Shown: positions 1 to 9,490 of the stretch, piece by piece | Position numbering within the stretch: position 1 is the stretch's first letter | Layout of the letters: every line of letters starts with the position of its first letter | Source: Pseudomonadota bacterium | GTDB taxonomy: Bacteria; Pseudomonadota; Gammaproteobacteria; Burkholderiales; Burkholderiaceae | DNA: 50,938 nt | Direction of reading: 5' to 3' | Assembly: GCA_023441105.1 (NCBI GenBank) | Contig: JAEZQX010000413.1 | Coordinates: 1 to 50,938 of the forward strand | Translations under genes and position numbers: made by a program | The notes under the pieces: generated by a model | The model's database searches: none | What the model was told of the DNA's origin: nothing | What the model saw: the letters and a program-made list of their open reading frames with translations, nothing else

Positions 1-863
1 TCGACCAGGGCGCGTTCGATCCGGTCGGCCAGCAGCGTGCGGTTGGGCAGGCCGGTCAGCGCATCGTGGGTCGCCAGGTGGACCAGCTCGTCGTTGGCGG
101 CGCGCAGCGAAGCGTTGAGCAGCGCGGTGCGTGAATCGAGGTGGGCCTGGAACAGCGAGCCGAGCATCGTCAGGGCCAGCAGCGCCAGCGTGCCCAGCGC
201 CAGCGTGACGCCCAGCCAGGTCTGGTCGACGCTGCCGTCGGGAAAGAGGCAGACCGAATCGGGCGCGAAATGCGCCGCCGCCATGCCGGTGAAATGCATG
301 CCGCTGATCGCCGCGCCCATCACCAGCGCCGCTGCAAGCCGGATGGTCGGGCGGTTGCCGGAGCGGGCGCGCAGCACTGCGGACATGATCCACAGGCCCG
401 CAAACGAGGCAACGAAGGCGACGGCGACCGAAGCCGCGAACAGCAGCGGGTCGTAGCGGATGCCCGGGGCGATGGCGATCGCCGCCATGCCGCTGTAGTG
501 CATCAGGCTGATGCCGGCCGCCATCAGGGCCGCGCTGGCGAGCATGCGCCGCAAGGTCAGCCCGCCGGAGGCGGTTGCGACCCGCAGCGCCAGCGCCGAC
601 ACCAGCATCGCGACCAGCAGCGAGCCGCCGGTGAGCCACAGGTCATAGACGATCGGGATCGGCAGCCGGAAGGCGAGCATGCCGATGAAATGCATCGACC
701 AGATGCCGATGCCCATCGCCAGCGAGCCGCCCGCGAGCCACAGCCCTGCGTCGCGGCCGCTGCTGCGGGTGATGCGTTCGGACAGGCCGAGCGCGGTATA
801 GGACGCCACCACCGCTACCAGGATGGAAAGCGCAACCAGCCACCAATCGTACTGTCCGTTCAT
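1..863 (-). CDS. MHYT-domain sensor with start of a GGDEF domain (partial)
   Basis: Reading leftward from ATG at 863, the protein is a chain of about seven membrane segments with three MHYT-type motifs (MHFIGML, MHYSGMAA, MHFTGMAAA), followed by a linker and the opening of a GGDEF domain (THDALTGLPNRTLLADRIE). The window ends inside GGDEF, so the active-site loop and any following EAL domain cannot be seen. MHYT modules are proposed to bind a metal and sense O2, CO or NO at the membrane. GGDEF domains make cyclic di-GMP, so a membrane gas or redox sensor controlling c-di-GMP is the likely role. It is transcribed away from the acyltransferase gene at 1138. Confidence 0.9.
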   Translation of the reverse strand, partial: MNGQYDWWLVALSILVAVVASYTALGLSERITRSSGRDAGLWLAGGSLAMGIGIWSMHFIGMLAFRLPIPIVYDLWLTGGSLLVAMLVSALALRVATASGGLTLRRMLASAALMAAGISLMHYSGMAAIAIAPGIRYDPLLFAASVAVAFVASFAGLWIMSAVLRARSGNRPTIRLAAALVMGAAISGMHFTGMAAAHFAPDSVCLFPDGSVDQTWLGVTLALGTLALLALTMLGSLFQAHLDSRTALLNASLRAANDELVHLATHDALTGLPNRTLLADRIERALV

Positions 864-1137
864 GCCGCGCAATCTAGCCGGGCCGCGCATGAACGCAGCG
901 AAGCAGCGGACGAATGGGCTGCCGGCGCACGCGAGCGGCCGGAGCGCCAGCAGGGCCGCGCGTCATCGATCCGTCATCGCGCAGTCATTGCGGCGCAACC
1001 CGGCTGCGGCATGGTGTCAACAACCAGCGGCCGGCGCCGCGGGGCAGCAACGCGGCTGGCTCGGCGCTGCCGCCGTCGCAGCGCGGCGCCGCGATCCGAG
1101 CGCTGCGTCCGGAGTCGCTGCAACCGGGAGTCGAACG
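864..1137. other. divergent intergenic region
   Basis: This G+C-rich spacer lies between the divergent MHYT gene and the acyltransferase gene. It must carry both promoters. I could not pick out a convincing -35/-10 pair or repeat, and open frames crossing it are composition artefacts. Confidence 0.5.
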
Positions 1138-1938
1138 ATGGAAGATGTCATCAGCAGGCCCGCGCCACGGGCCACATCACTGGCCGAGGCCGGCCGCTTC
1201 CAGGTCCGGGTGGCCGACCGCCCGCAGGAGGTCGATGCGGCGCTGCGGCTGCGCTATCGCGTGTTCTCGAGCGAGTTCGGCCCGAGCGCAGTCGCTGGAC
1301 CGGCCGGCTCGGCAGCCCTCGACCGGGATGTTTTCGACCCGCACTGCCGGCACCTGATCGCCGTCGACGGCGCGAACGGCGAGGTGGTCGGCACCTATCG
1401 GGTCCTGCTGCCCGAGCAGGCGCGGCAGCTCGGCTTTCTCTATGCCGATCGCGAATTCCACCTGTCCTGGCTCAATCCGATCCGCCACGACCTGGTCGAG
1501 ATGGGTCGCGCCTGCGTCGAGCCGCGCTATCGCAACGGCATCGTGCTGATGATGCTGTGGCGCGCGATGCGCGAGTTCGTCGTTCGCCATGGGCACCAGT
1601 ACGTGATCGGCTGCTGCAGCGTACCGCTGCGCGACGGCGGCGTCGTGGCCGCGCGGCTCTATCGCCAGCTGGCTGGCGATCACCTCGCGCCGGCCAACCT
1701 GCGGGTCTGGCCACGCAACCGGTTGCCGATCGAGGCACTGGCGGGTCGCGGTCCGGCTGCCGCCCTGGCGGCGGAGGTCGTGGTGCCGCCGCTGCTCAAG
1801 GGCTACCTGCGCGCCGGCGCCCGACTGCTGGGCGAGCCGCATGTCGACCTGCAATTCGGCTGCGCGGACTTCCCGGTGATGCTGGAGCTGACCGCGCTGG
1901 CCCCGCGGCTGGAGGCGCGACTCACCCGGCGGGCCTGA
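1138..1938 (+). CDS. OlsB-like GNAT N-acyltransferase
   Basis: This 266-residue protein matches the OlsB/hemolysin-like acyltransferase family. Early features are LRLRYRVFSSEFG (residues 37-48), DRDVFDPHCRHLIAVD, VVGTYRVL and EFHLSWL. The core is LVEMGRACVEPRYRNG (about 119-134), then IGCCSVP, and the end carries PPLLKGYLRAGARLLGEP (217-234). Known members transfer a 3-hydroxyacyl chain from ACP to the alpha-amino group of ornithine, the first step to ornithine lipids. An OlsA-type second acyltransferase is not adjacent, so the substrate is inferred. The start at 1138 is chosen because GGGAG sits just upstream and the family's N-terminus begins here; the longer frame from 823 is upstream noise. 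Confidence 0.8.
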   Translation: MEDVISRPAPRATSLAEAGRFQVRVADRPQEVDAALRLRYRVFSSEFGPSAVAGPAGSAALDRDVFDPHCRHLIAVDGANGEVVGTYRVLLPEQARQLGFLYADREFHLSWLNPIRHDLVEMGRACVEPRYRNGIVLMMLWRAMREFVVRHGHQYVIGCCSVPLRDGGVVAARLYRQLAGDHLAPANLRVWPRNRLPIEALAGRGPAAALAAEVVVPPLLKGYLRAGARLLGEPHVDLQFGCADFPVMLELTALAPRLEARLTRRA

Positions 1939-2101
1939 CTGCGCGCGCGCCGCGCAGGCTTGCCGTGCGCGCGCAAGCGGGCGCGCGACGGATCGGTACA
2001 CCCGGGCGCGCGGTCGGGCGGTTGGCGCGACGGAATGAACGGTCGCTCGCCGCCGCCTCCTTGGGCTAGAGTGACGCATCCCTTCGCGGAAGAGGACGCC
2101 C

Positions 2102-3268
2102 ATGCCCACGAATGACAACCTGCGACCGGGGGGCGGACGCCGCCGGCTGGCCCCGATCCTGGCGACCCTGGCCCTGGCGATCGGCGCCTGTGGCGGCGGT
2201 GGCAGCGATGCGGCCGCCGACGCCGGTCGCCGCGATACCGCCGACGATCCTTTGCTGGCCGCCGCAGGCGATTCCGGCGCGCCTGCTTCGGCCGCCTCCG
2301 GCTCGGCCGGCTCGACCGGCTCCTCCGCGACCCCGGCCACGATCGCCTACGGCTCGCTGCGCACCGCCTCGCTGGGCCACGGCGCCGACCTCAACGGCGC
2401 GATCGCCTTTCCCGCCGACAACGCCTGGAATAGCGACGTCAGCAAGCGGCCGGTCGATCCCAATTCCGACAACCTGATCGCCTCGCTCGGCGCGTCGACG
2501 CGGCTCTTCCCGGACTTCGGCAGCGGGACCTGGAACGGCGCCCCCATCGGCATTCCGTACGTCGTCGTGCCGGGCACCCAGCCGCGGGTGGCGATCCATT
2601 TCACGCAGCCGTGGAACGAGAACGATCCCGGGCCGTACCCGGTTCCGGCCGATGCCAAGGTCGAAGGCGAGGACCCGGCGGTGCCCGGATCCGGTGGCGA
2701 CCGGCACGTGCTGGTGATCGATCGCGACAACAACCGGCTCTACGAGCTCTACCGCGCCTTCCGCAACGGCGACGGCAGCTGGAACGCCGAGTCGGCGGCC
2801 TTGTTCCATCTCGACTCGAACCATGTGCGGCCTGGCGCGCAGCCCGGCTGGACCAGCGCCGACGCCGCCGGCCTGCCGATCTTCCCGGGCCTGGTGCGCT
2901 ACGAGGAAGCCGCCGGCGGCGCGATCCGCCATGCGCTGCGCTTCACCGCCTCGCAGACGCGCAAGGCCTGGGTGCCGCCGGCCAACCACTACGCCTCGTC
3001 TTCCACCGACCCGAACCGGCCGCCGATGGGGATGCGGGTGCGCCTCAAGGCGAACTACGTCATTCCCGCGACCTACAGCGCACCGACCCGCGCGATCCTG
3101 CAGGCGCTCAAGACCTACGGCATGATCCTCGCGGACAACGGCTCCAACTGGTATGTGAGCGGCGCGCCGGATCCGCGCTGGAACAACGCGGCGCTGAAGT
3201 CCGAGCTGGGCCAGGTGAAGGGTTCGGACTTCGAGGTGGTGCGGATGGACGGCCTGGTGGCGCCGTAG
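2102..3268 (+). CDS. probable lipoprotein of unknown function
   Basis: The 388-residue protein begins with a basic n-region and hydrophobic stretch ending AIGACGGGG, a plausible but imperfect lipobox with Cys30. A low-complexity Ala/Gly/Ser tether (about 31-85) follows. The folded part starts at about residue 100 (FPADNAWNSDVS) and is rich in Trp, Pro and Asn with short conserved-looking blocks (IGIPYVVVPG, DRHVLVIDRDN, LYELYRAF, GLPIFPGLVRYEE, HALRFT). I do not recognise a named family and see no catalytic motif. It is likely a surface or periplasmic globular domain on a lipid anchor. Upstream GAGG supports the start. It is a single gene, convergent with the amidase gene. Confidence 0.7.
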   Translation: MPTNDNLRPGGGRRRLAPILATLALAIGACGGGGSDAAADAGRRDTADDPLLAAAGDSGAPASAASGSAGSTGSSATPATIAYGSLRTASLGHGADLNGAIAFPADNAWNSDVSKRPVDPNSDNLIASLGASTRLFPDFGSGTWNGAPIGIPYVVVPGTQPRVAIHFTQPWNENDPGPYPVPADAKVEGEDPAVPGSGGDRHVLVIDRDNNRLYELYRAFRNGDGSWNAESAALFHLDSNHVRPGAQPGWTSADAAGLPIFPGLVRYEEAAGGAIRHALRFTASQTRKAWVPPANHYASSSTDPNRPPMGMRVRLKANYVIPATYSAPTRAILQALKTYGMILADNGSNWYVSGAPDPRWNNAALKSELGQVKGSDFEVVRMDGLVAP

Positions 3269-3313
3269 CACCGGCCGAGGCGCTCGGTCGGGAGGCTGGC
3301 GGCGCGTTCCGGA

Positions 3314-4807
3314 TCAACCCGCCAGCGCCGCCTCGTAGGCGGCCGCCAGCCGCAGCACGCCGAGGTCGTCGCGCGGCGGACCGATGATCTGGATGCCCGC
3401 CAGGTCGTCCGGAGCCGCTGCTCCGGCCGGGTCGGCCAGCGGCACCGGCATGCTGATCGCCGGACTGCCGCTGAGGGTGGCGTAGATCACCACTTCCATC
3501 CACCGGTGATAGGTGTCCATCCGCCGCCCGCCGACTTCGGCTGGCCAGTGGATGCCTGCATCGAAGGGCAACACCTGCGCGCTCGGCAGCACCAGGAAGT
3601 CGTGGTGCTCGAACAGGCGCAGCCACGATTGGTAGAAGCGGGTGCGTACCTGCGACGCCCGCGCCACGTCTTCGGCGCTCATCGCCAGCCCGCGTTCGGC
3701 CTCCCAGATCGCTTCCGGCTTCATCAGCTCGGGCGCCTTGCGCAGGTGCTCGAACAGCGCCGGCGCGGCCGCCATGGTGCGCAGCGCCAGCCAGCATTCC
3801 CACAAGGCCGGCAGCGGCACGCCGAGGGCGCGCGGTGCCACCGGCTCGACCCGGCAGCCGATCGCCTCGAGCCGCCCGAGCGAGCGCCGGCAGCTGTCGA
3901 GGATGCCGGGCTGCATCGCGAGGTGGCCGCCGAGATCGCCGAGCCAGCCGATGCGCTTGCCGCTGGCCAGCGCCAGGTCGGCGTCGGCGGCGCTGCTGCC
4001 GGCCGCCTTGCCGCCCGTGCCTCCCTCGGCCCAGTCGGCGAACGGCGCGCCGGTGCCCTCGAGCGTCAGCGGATCGCGCAGGTCATGGCCGGCCTGCACC
4101 GACAGCAGCAAGGCGCAATCGCGCACGGTGCGCGCCATCGGTCCGGCGGTGCCCAACTGGGCGATGAACTGGTCGAGGGCCGGCCAACCAGGCACCCGTC
4201 CGCGCGACGGCCGCATGCCGACGATGCGGTTGAAGGCTGCCGGATTGCGCAGCGATCCCATCATGTCGCTGCCATCGGCCACCGGCAGCATGTCCAGCGC
4301 GACGGCCACTGCCGCGCCGCCGCTGGAGCCGCCGGCGGTGAGCGCCGGATCGTGCGCATTGCGGGTCACGCCGTAGACGTCGTTGTAGGTCTGCGAGCCG
4401 AGGCCGAACTCCGGCGTGTTGCTCTTGCCGATGATCAGCGCGCCGGCCGCGCGCATGCGCTCGACGAACAGCGAATCCATCGTCGGCACGTTGTCGCGCA
4501 GGATGCGCGAGCCCATGGTCGTCACCAGCCCGCGCGTGAAGGCGAGGTCCTTGATCGCCTGCGGCACCCCGTGCAGCACCCCCAGCCAGCGGCCCTCGGC
4601 CAGGAGCCGGTCCTGGGCATCGGCCTCGGCCAGCAGCTCCTCGGCTGGCCGCAGCGCGACGATTGCGTTGTGGACCGGATTCACCTCGGCGATCCGCGCA
4701 AGGAAGGCGGCCATCACCTCGCGGCAGGAGACCCGCCGTGCGCGGATCGCGGCGGACAGCTCGCGCAGGCCGAGCCGGGTCAGTTCGTGCTTTCCAGCTT
4801 CATGCAT
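3314..4807 (-). CDS. amidase-signature hydrolase
   Basis: This 497-residue amidase-signature enzyme has the complete Ser-cisSer-Lys triad: Lys86 in GVPQAIKDLA, cis-Ser161 in AGGSSGGAA and nucleophile Ser185 in DGSDMMGSLRNPA. The 24-residue Ser-Ser spacing is the one found in fatty acid amide hydrolase. No signal peptide is seen, so it is cytoplasmic. Substrate is unknown; it lacks the GatA context (no gatB or gatC nearby). The start at 4807 is chosen over upstream codons because its ATG follows the stop of the mechanosensitive channel gene by one base, which suggests translational coupling. Confidence 0.88.
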   Translation of the reverse strand: MHEAGKHELTRLGLRELSAAIRARRVSCREVMAAFLARIAEVNPVHNAIVALRPAEELLAEADAQDRLLAEGRWLGVLHGVPQAIKDLAFTRGLVTTMGSRILRDNVPTMDSLFVERMRAAGALIIGKSNTPEFGLGSQTYNDVYGVTRNAHDPALTAGGSSGGAAVAVALDMLPVADGSDMMGSLRNPAAFNRIVGMRPSRGRVPGWPALDQFIAQLGTAGPMARTVRDCALLLSVQAGHDLRDPLTLEGTGAPFADWAEGGTGGKAAGSSAADADLALASGKRIGWLGDLGGHLAMQPGILDSCRRSLGRLEAIGCRVEPVAPRALGVPLPALWECWLALRTMAAAPALFEHLRKAPELMKPEAIWEAERGLAMSAEDVARASQVRTRFYQSWLRLFEHHDFLVLPSAQVLPFDAGIHWPAEVGGRRMDTYHRWMEVVIYATLSGSPAISMPVPLADPAGAAAPDDLAGIQIIGPPRDDLGVLRLAAAYEAALAG

Positions 4808-4808
4808 G

Positions 4809-7415
4809 TCAACCTCGTCCCTGGGCGGTTGCAACCGTCGACATCGGCCGGCGTGCGCCCGACCGGCGCTGCGGCGGCTCGCCTCGCCATTCGTCCGCCG
4901 CGCCGGGGCCGGCGCCGCGCACAGGCAGCGCCGATTGCGCATGCGGAATCTCGATCCGCTCCTGCCGCAGCAGCTTGTAGATGCGCACGCACATCTCGCT
5001 GCGGATGCTGCCGGCGCGCTCGGGCCGGCCGGTCCAGGCGCCGAGCTTGAACTCGAGCGCCTGCTGGCCGAAGCCGGTGAACTGCGCATCGGGCGGCGGA
5101 TGTGCCAGGATGTCGTCGTGCTCGTTCGCCACCCGGGTCAGCAGTTCCATGATGCGCTCCGGATCGTTGCCGTAGGCGACACCCAGCGGGATCTCGATGC
5201 GCCGCTGCCGGTCGCTGAGCGTCCAGTTGGTGACCTCGCTGGCGATCAGCATCGAGTTCGGCACGATGATCTCGGCACCGTCGCCGGTGCGCATGACGCA
5301 GGAACGGATGCCGATGCGCTGGATCTGCCCGCCGCGATTGGCCATCTCGACCGCGTCGCCGACCTTGATCGGGCGCTCGAACAGCAGGATCAGGCCGGAG
5401 ACGAAGTTGTTGACGATACCCTGCAGGCCGAAGCCGGCGCCGACCCCGCCCGCGCCGGCGGTGATGGTGAAGCGGTCGAGGTTGATGCCGGTGGATGCGA
5501 TCGCGATCAGCACGCCGGCCACCAGCAGCACGTAGTGCAGGATGGTGGTGAGCGCGTAGGGGATGCCGCGCGGCATCGCCAGGCGACTGAAGACTTCCTG
5601 GTCGAGAACGAAGCGCAGCAGGCGCGACAGCAGCACGGCGCCCCAGATGGTCACCACGAAGGTCAGCAAGGCGCCGAGCGACAGGCCCATCTCGCCGACC
5701 ATGTACTGGGCCGAGAGCAACCTGCCCAGCCCGTCGCCCGCCGGCCCGAGCAGTGCCACCAGGTCGAGGGCGGCCAGCACCCAGGCAATGATCGCCGTCC
5801 AACGGGTCGCCAGCCGCGCCCGCCGCTCGACCGTCGGCTTCAGGTTCCTGACCATCCACAGGTTCTGCAGCGGCCAGACGTTGAGCGCCAGCCGGATCAG
5901 GCCGTAGACCACCTGCACGCCGGCATAGAGGATCACCGCCGCATAGATGCAGCCCAGCGCCGCATCCGCCACGAAGCGGCCGAGCTGGGTATAGCCCAGC
6001 AGGTCCGCGGCCAGCGCGCCGCCGAACAGCAGGGTGGCGGCGCGGATCCCGCGGATGGTCCAGTTGACGCTGCGGGCAACGGCCTGCGACTCGCGCCGCA
6101 CCAGGTGGTGCTTGCGCAGCAGCCAGGCCAGCAGGCCGACGGTGGCGAGCATCTGCAGCTGGAACAGCAGCCGTTCGAGCGCCGGTACCTTGTCGAGCAG
6201 CTCCAGCAGCCGGCTGAGGGCGTAGACCACCACCAGCGCGTAGAGGAACGGCGCAAGCCGCGGATCGATCGCGCGGCGCAGGATCAGGATGGTGGGCGGC
6301 AGCGCCACCGCCAGCAGCAGCAGGTTGATCTCGCGCGGCGCATAGACCAGCACCCAGGGGCTGATCAGCACGATCGCCAGCAGGGTGGCTGCGAGTGGCC
6401 GCTCGAACAGCCAGCTGGCCGCCTTGAGGTCGGGCTCCTCCTCGATACGCAGGCGCAGCTGCCGGCGCGCGATCCACAGGCCCACCAGCAGGACCAGCAT
6501 GATGGCCGGCAGCAGCGCAAGCCGTCCCTGGTAGCCGCGGACGTATTCGACGGTGTTGCGGTACGACGCCGCGAGGTTGCTCCTGACGGCGCGCCAGATC
6601 GACAGCACCGGTTGCTGCCCGGCTGCAGCATCGGCTGCCACATCGGCGGCGTCCCACAGCGGCGCCTTGTCGCGGGTGAGCAGGCCGCCGACCGCCAGTG
6701 CGATCGCCTGCTTGATCGACTCGCGCTGCTCCGCCGCGCGCGCCTGGAAGCGGCTGACCCGGTCCTGCAGCGTGAAGATGTCCTCGCGGGCTTCCTCGAC
6801 GCGGCGCCGGACCTGGTCGATGCGCGCGAGCACCGCGGCGGTGCGCTCGGCGACCGCCTTCGGCAGGTCCCCGGTCTTCGCCAGCTCCTCGGTCGCGAGC
6901 CAGGTCTTGCGCATGTCGGCGAGGCGGGTAAGGTTGCCCTCGAGCTCCTCCGAACGCCGGGTGAGGGTCTTCTCCCAGCCGCCCAGCTTTGCCTGCAGGC
7001 CCTGGAGGTCGGCGTCCGAATCGTCGAGGCGCCCGCGCGGCGCCCGGCTGGCAAGCGCGATGCGGCTGGTTCGGAGCACTTCGTCGATCTCGCGGTTGAA
7101 GGGTCCCAGCGCCGCCGCGATACCGGAAATGCTGGCCGGCATCGCGATCGCTTCCTCCATGGCGCGCAGCGCGGAATCGGCTGCTTCGGCACTGGCCGAA
7201 ACGTTGGCGACGGGGATCGGCTTCGGTTCGGCGACGGGCGGGGCGGCCGGAGCGGCCGGGGCCGCCGATGCACCGGGCGCAGCACCAGCGGCCGGTGCTG
7301 CGGAGGCGGGCTTGCTGTCGGCTGGCTTCGGGTCGGCGGCCTGCGCCAGCAGCGGCACGCAGGCCAGCAGCAGGCTGGCGGCTGCCGCCAGCAGGCGGCG
7401 CGGATGGGTCTTCAA
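4809..7415 (-). CDS. MscS-family mechanosensitive channel with large N-terminal domain
   Basis: The 868-residue protein has a signal peptide (MKTHPRRLLAAAASLLLACVPLLAQAA), a low-complexity Ala/Pro segment, a long helical and probably coiled-coil periplasmic region (about 70-280; DUF3772-like), roughly ten membrane helices (about 300-640) and a C-terminal MscS core. The core shows ITAGAGGVGAGFGLQGIVNN (pore helix), FERPIKVGDAVE and IIVPNSMLIASEVTNWT. It should open under membrane tension to release solutes during osmotic downshock. The only start compatible with the signal peptide is TTG at 7415, preceded by a C-rich stretch and a hairpin instead of a Shine-Dalgarno sequence. The amidase gene follows after one base. 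Confidence 0.9.
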   Translation of the reverse strand: MKTHPRRLLAAAASLLLACVPLLAQAADPKPADSKPASAAPAAGAAPGASAAPAAPAAPPVAEPKPIPVANVSASAEAADSALRAMEEAIAMPASISGIAAALGPFNREIDEVLRTSRIALASRAPRGRLDDSDADLQGLQAKLGGWEKTLTRRSEELEGNLTRLADMRKTWLATEELAKTGDLPKAVAERTAAVLARIDQVRRRVEEAREDIFTLQDRVSRFQARAAEQRESIKQAIALAVGGLLTRDKAPLWDAADVAADAAAGQQPVLSIWRAVRSNLAASYRNTVEYVRGYQGRLALLPAIMLVLLVGLWIARRQLRLRIEEEPDLKAASWLFERPLAATLLAIVLISPWVLVYAPREINLLLLAVALPPTILILRRAIDPRLAPFLYALVVVYALSRLLELLDKVPALERLLFQLQMLATVGLLAWLLRKHHLVRRESQAVARSVNWTIRGIRAATLLFGGALAADLLGYTQLGRFVADAALGCIYAAVILYAGVQVVYGLIRLALNVWPLQNLWMVRNLKPTVERRARLATRWTAIIAWVLAALDLVALLGPAGDGLGRLLSAQYMVGEMGLSLGALLTFVVTIWGAVLLSRLLRFVLDQEVFSRLAMPRGIPYALTTILHYVLLVAGVLIAIASTGINLDRFTITAGAGGVGAGFGLQGIVNNFVSGLILLFERPIKVGDAVEMANRGGQIQRIGIRSCVMRTGDGAEIIVPNSMLIASEVTNWTLSDRQRRIEIPLGVAYGNDPERIMELLTRVANEHDDILAHPPPDAQFTGFGQQALEFKLGAWTGRPERAGSIRSEMCVRIYKLLRQERIEIPHAQSALPVRGAGPGAADEWRGEPPQRRSGARRPMSTVATAQGRG

Positions 7416-7425
7416 GGGGAGGGGG

Positions 7426-7443
7426 GCCGGCAGGCGTGCCGGC
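7426..7443 (-). promoter_or_regulatory. hairpin just before the TTG start of the MscS-type gene
   Basis: A perfect 7-bp inverted repeat, GCCGGCA-GGCG-TGCCGGC, lies 10 bases upstream of the TTG start codon. On the transcribed strand it is followed by a C-rich run and no purine-rich ribosome binding site. It could restrict translation initiation. It could also be the 3' hairpin of a read-through hppD transcript, but there is no U tract. Confidence 0.35.
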
Positions 7444-7682
7444 TCGTGCTGGGGGTGGACGACACAGCGGGGCAGTTTACCGTCCGCCTCCCGTCACGAT
7501 GTTGGGTTGATGTCGCCTGTACCGATGCATACGTCTTGATACGTGACGCTTACATTGCCTCCGGTGAGCGGTCGGTTCTGAGGTGTGGCCGGTCGTTCCG
7601 AGGCTTGGGCCGAGCGCTGGTCCCGGCTTCGGCCGGCAGCGCCGTTGTCAGGCAACGACGGCCACTCCCGCAGGGCTCGGCC

Positions 7683-8795
<1,113 letters not shown>

Positions 8796-8916
8796 CTCGC
8801 TCTCCTGTGGTTCGGATGCCGGCCAGGCGGCGATGCACCTGGTCTGGTGGAGGACGATTCTAGTGATCCGGACCGGTGAGCGATTGCGAGTTCCGTCGCT
8901 GATCGAGTGGACAATG

Positions 8917-8946
8917 GCAGAATCCGCCCAAATGTGGAATTTCTGC
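8917..8946. promoter_or_regulatory. candidate Lrp/AsnC operator between hppD and its regulator
   Basis: The inverted repeat GCAGAA-N18-TTCTGC lies 13 bases before the ATG of the AsnC/Lrp gene, in the only A/T-richer part of the divergent spacer. The position suits autoregulation and control of hppD. Assignment rests on symmetry and location only. Confidence 0.35.
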
Positions 8947-8959
8947 GCAATATCCGATC

Positions 8960-9442
8960 ATGGCAAAGCTCGCGCTCGATCGTACTGACCTGGCGATCCT
9001 GGAAATCCTCCAGCAGGACGCCCGGATCAGCAATCAGGAGCTTGCCGACCGCGTATCCCTCTCGCCGTCGCCCTGCCTGCGGCGGGTGCGGCGGCTGGAG
9101 GAGGCGGGGGTGATCCGTGCCTACGTGGCGCTGCTGGATCCGCTGGCACTCGGCCTGGGGCTGGTGGCCTACGTCAACGTCAAGCTGGAGAAGCGCCGCC
9201 AGGACGAGGACGGGCGCTTCGCCTTCGACTCGTTCCGCGACGACGTCCAGCGCTGGCCGGAAGTGGTGGCCTGCTACGCCATGACCGGGGACCTCGACTA
9301 CCTGATGCGGGTGCAGGTCCGCGATCTCGATGACTTCTCGCGCTTCGTGCTGGAGAGGCTGCTGAAGCATCCGGCGGTGCTGGACGTCCGCTCCAGCTTT
9401 GCGCTGGACCGGATCAAGGAATCAACTGGGCTGCCGCTGTAG
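8960..9442 (+). CDS. Lrp/AsnC-family transcriptional regulator
   Basis: The 160-residue protein has an N-terminal winged helix-turn-helix (LDRTDLAILEILQQDARIS, NQELADRVSLSPSPCLRRVR, residues 6-50) and a C-terminal RAM ligand-binding/oligomerisation domain (about 65-150, with GDLDYLMRVQVRDLDDF). It is divergent from hppD, so regulation of tyrosine or phenylpyruvate breakdown by an amino acid ligand is the natural inference. It ends 48 bases before the 3' end of the convergent CoA-transferase gene. Confidence 0.93.
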   Translation: MAKLALDRTDLAILEILQQDARISNQELADRVSLSPSPCLRRVRRLEEAGVIRAYVALLDPLALGLGLVAYVNVKLEKRRQDEDGRFAFDSFRDDVQRWPEVVACYAMTGDLDYLMRVQVRDLDDFSRFVLERLLKHPAVLDVRSSFALDRIKESTGLPL

Positions 9443-9490
9443 CCGCCAGGCTGGTGGGCCAGCTGAGCATTCCGGCTCAGTCCCCGTCTC

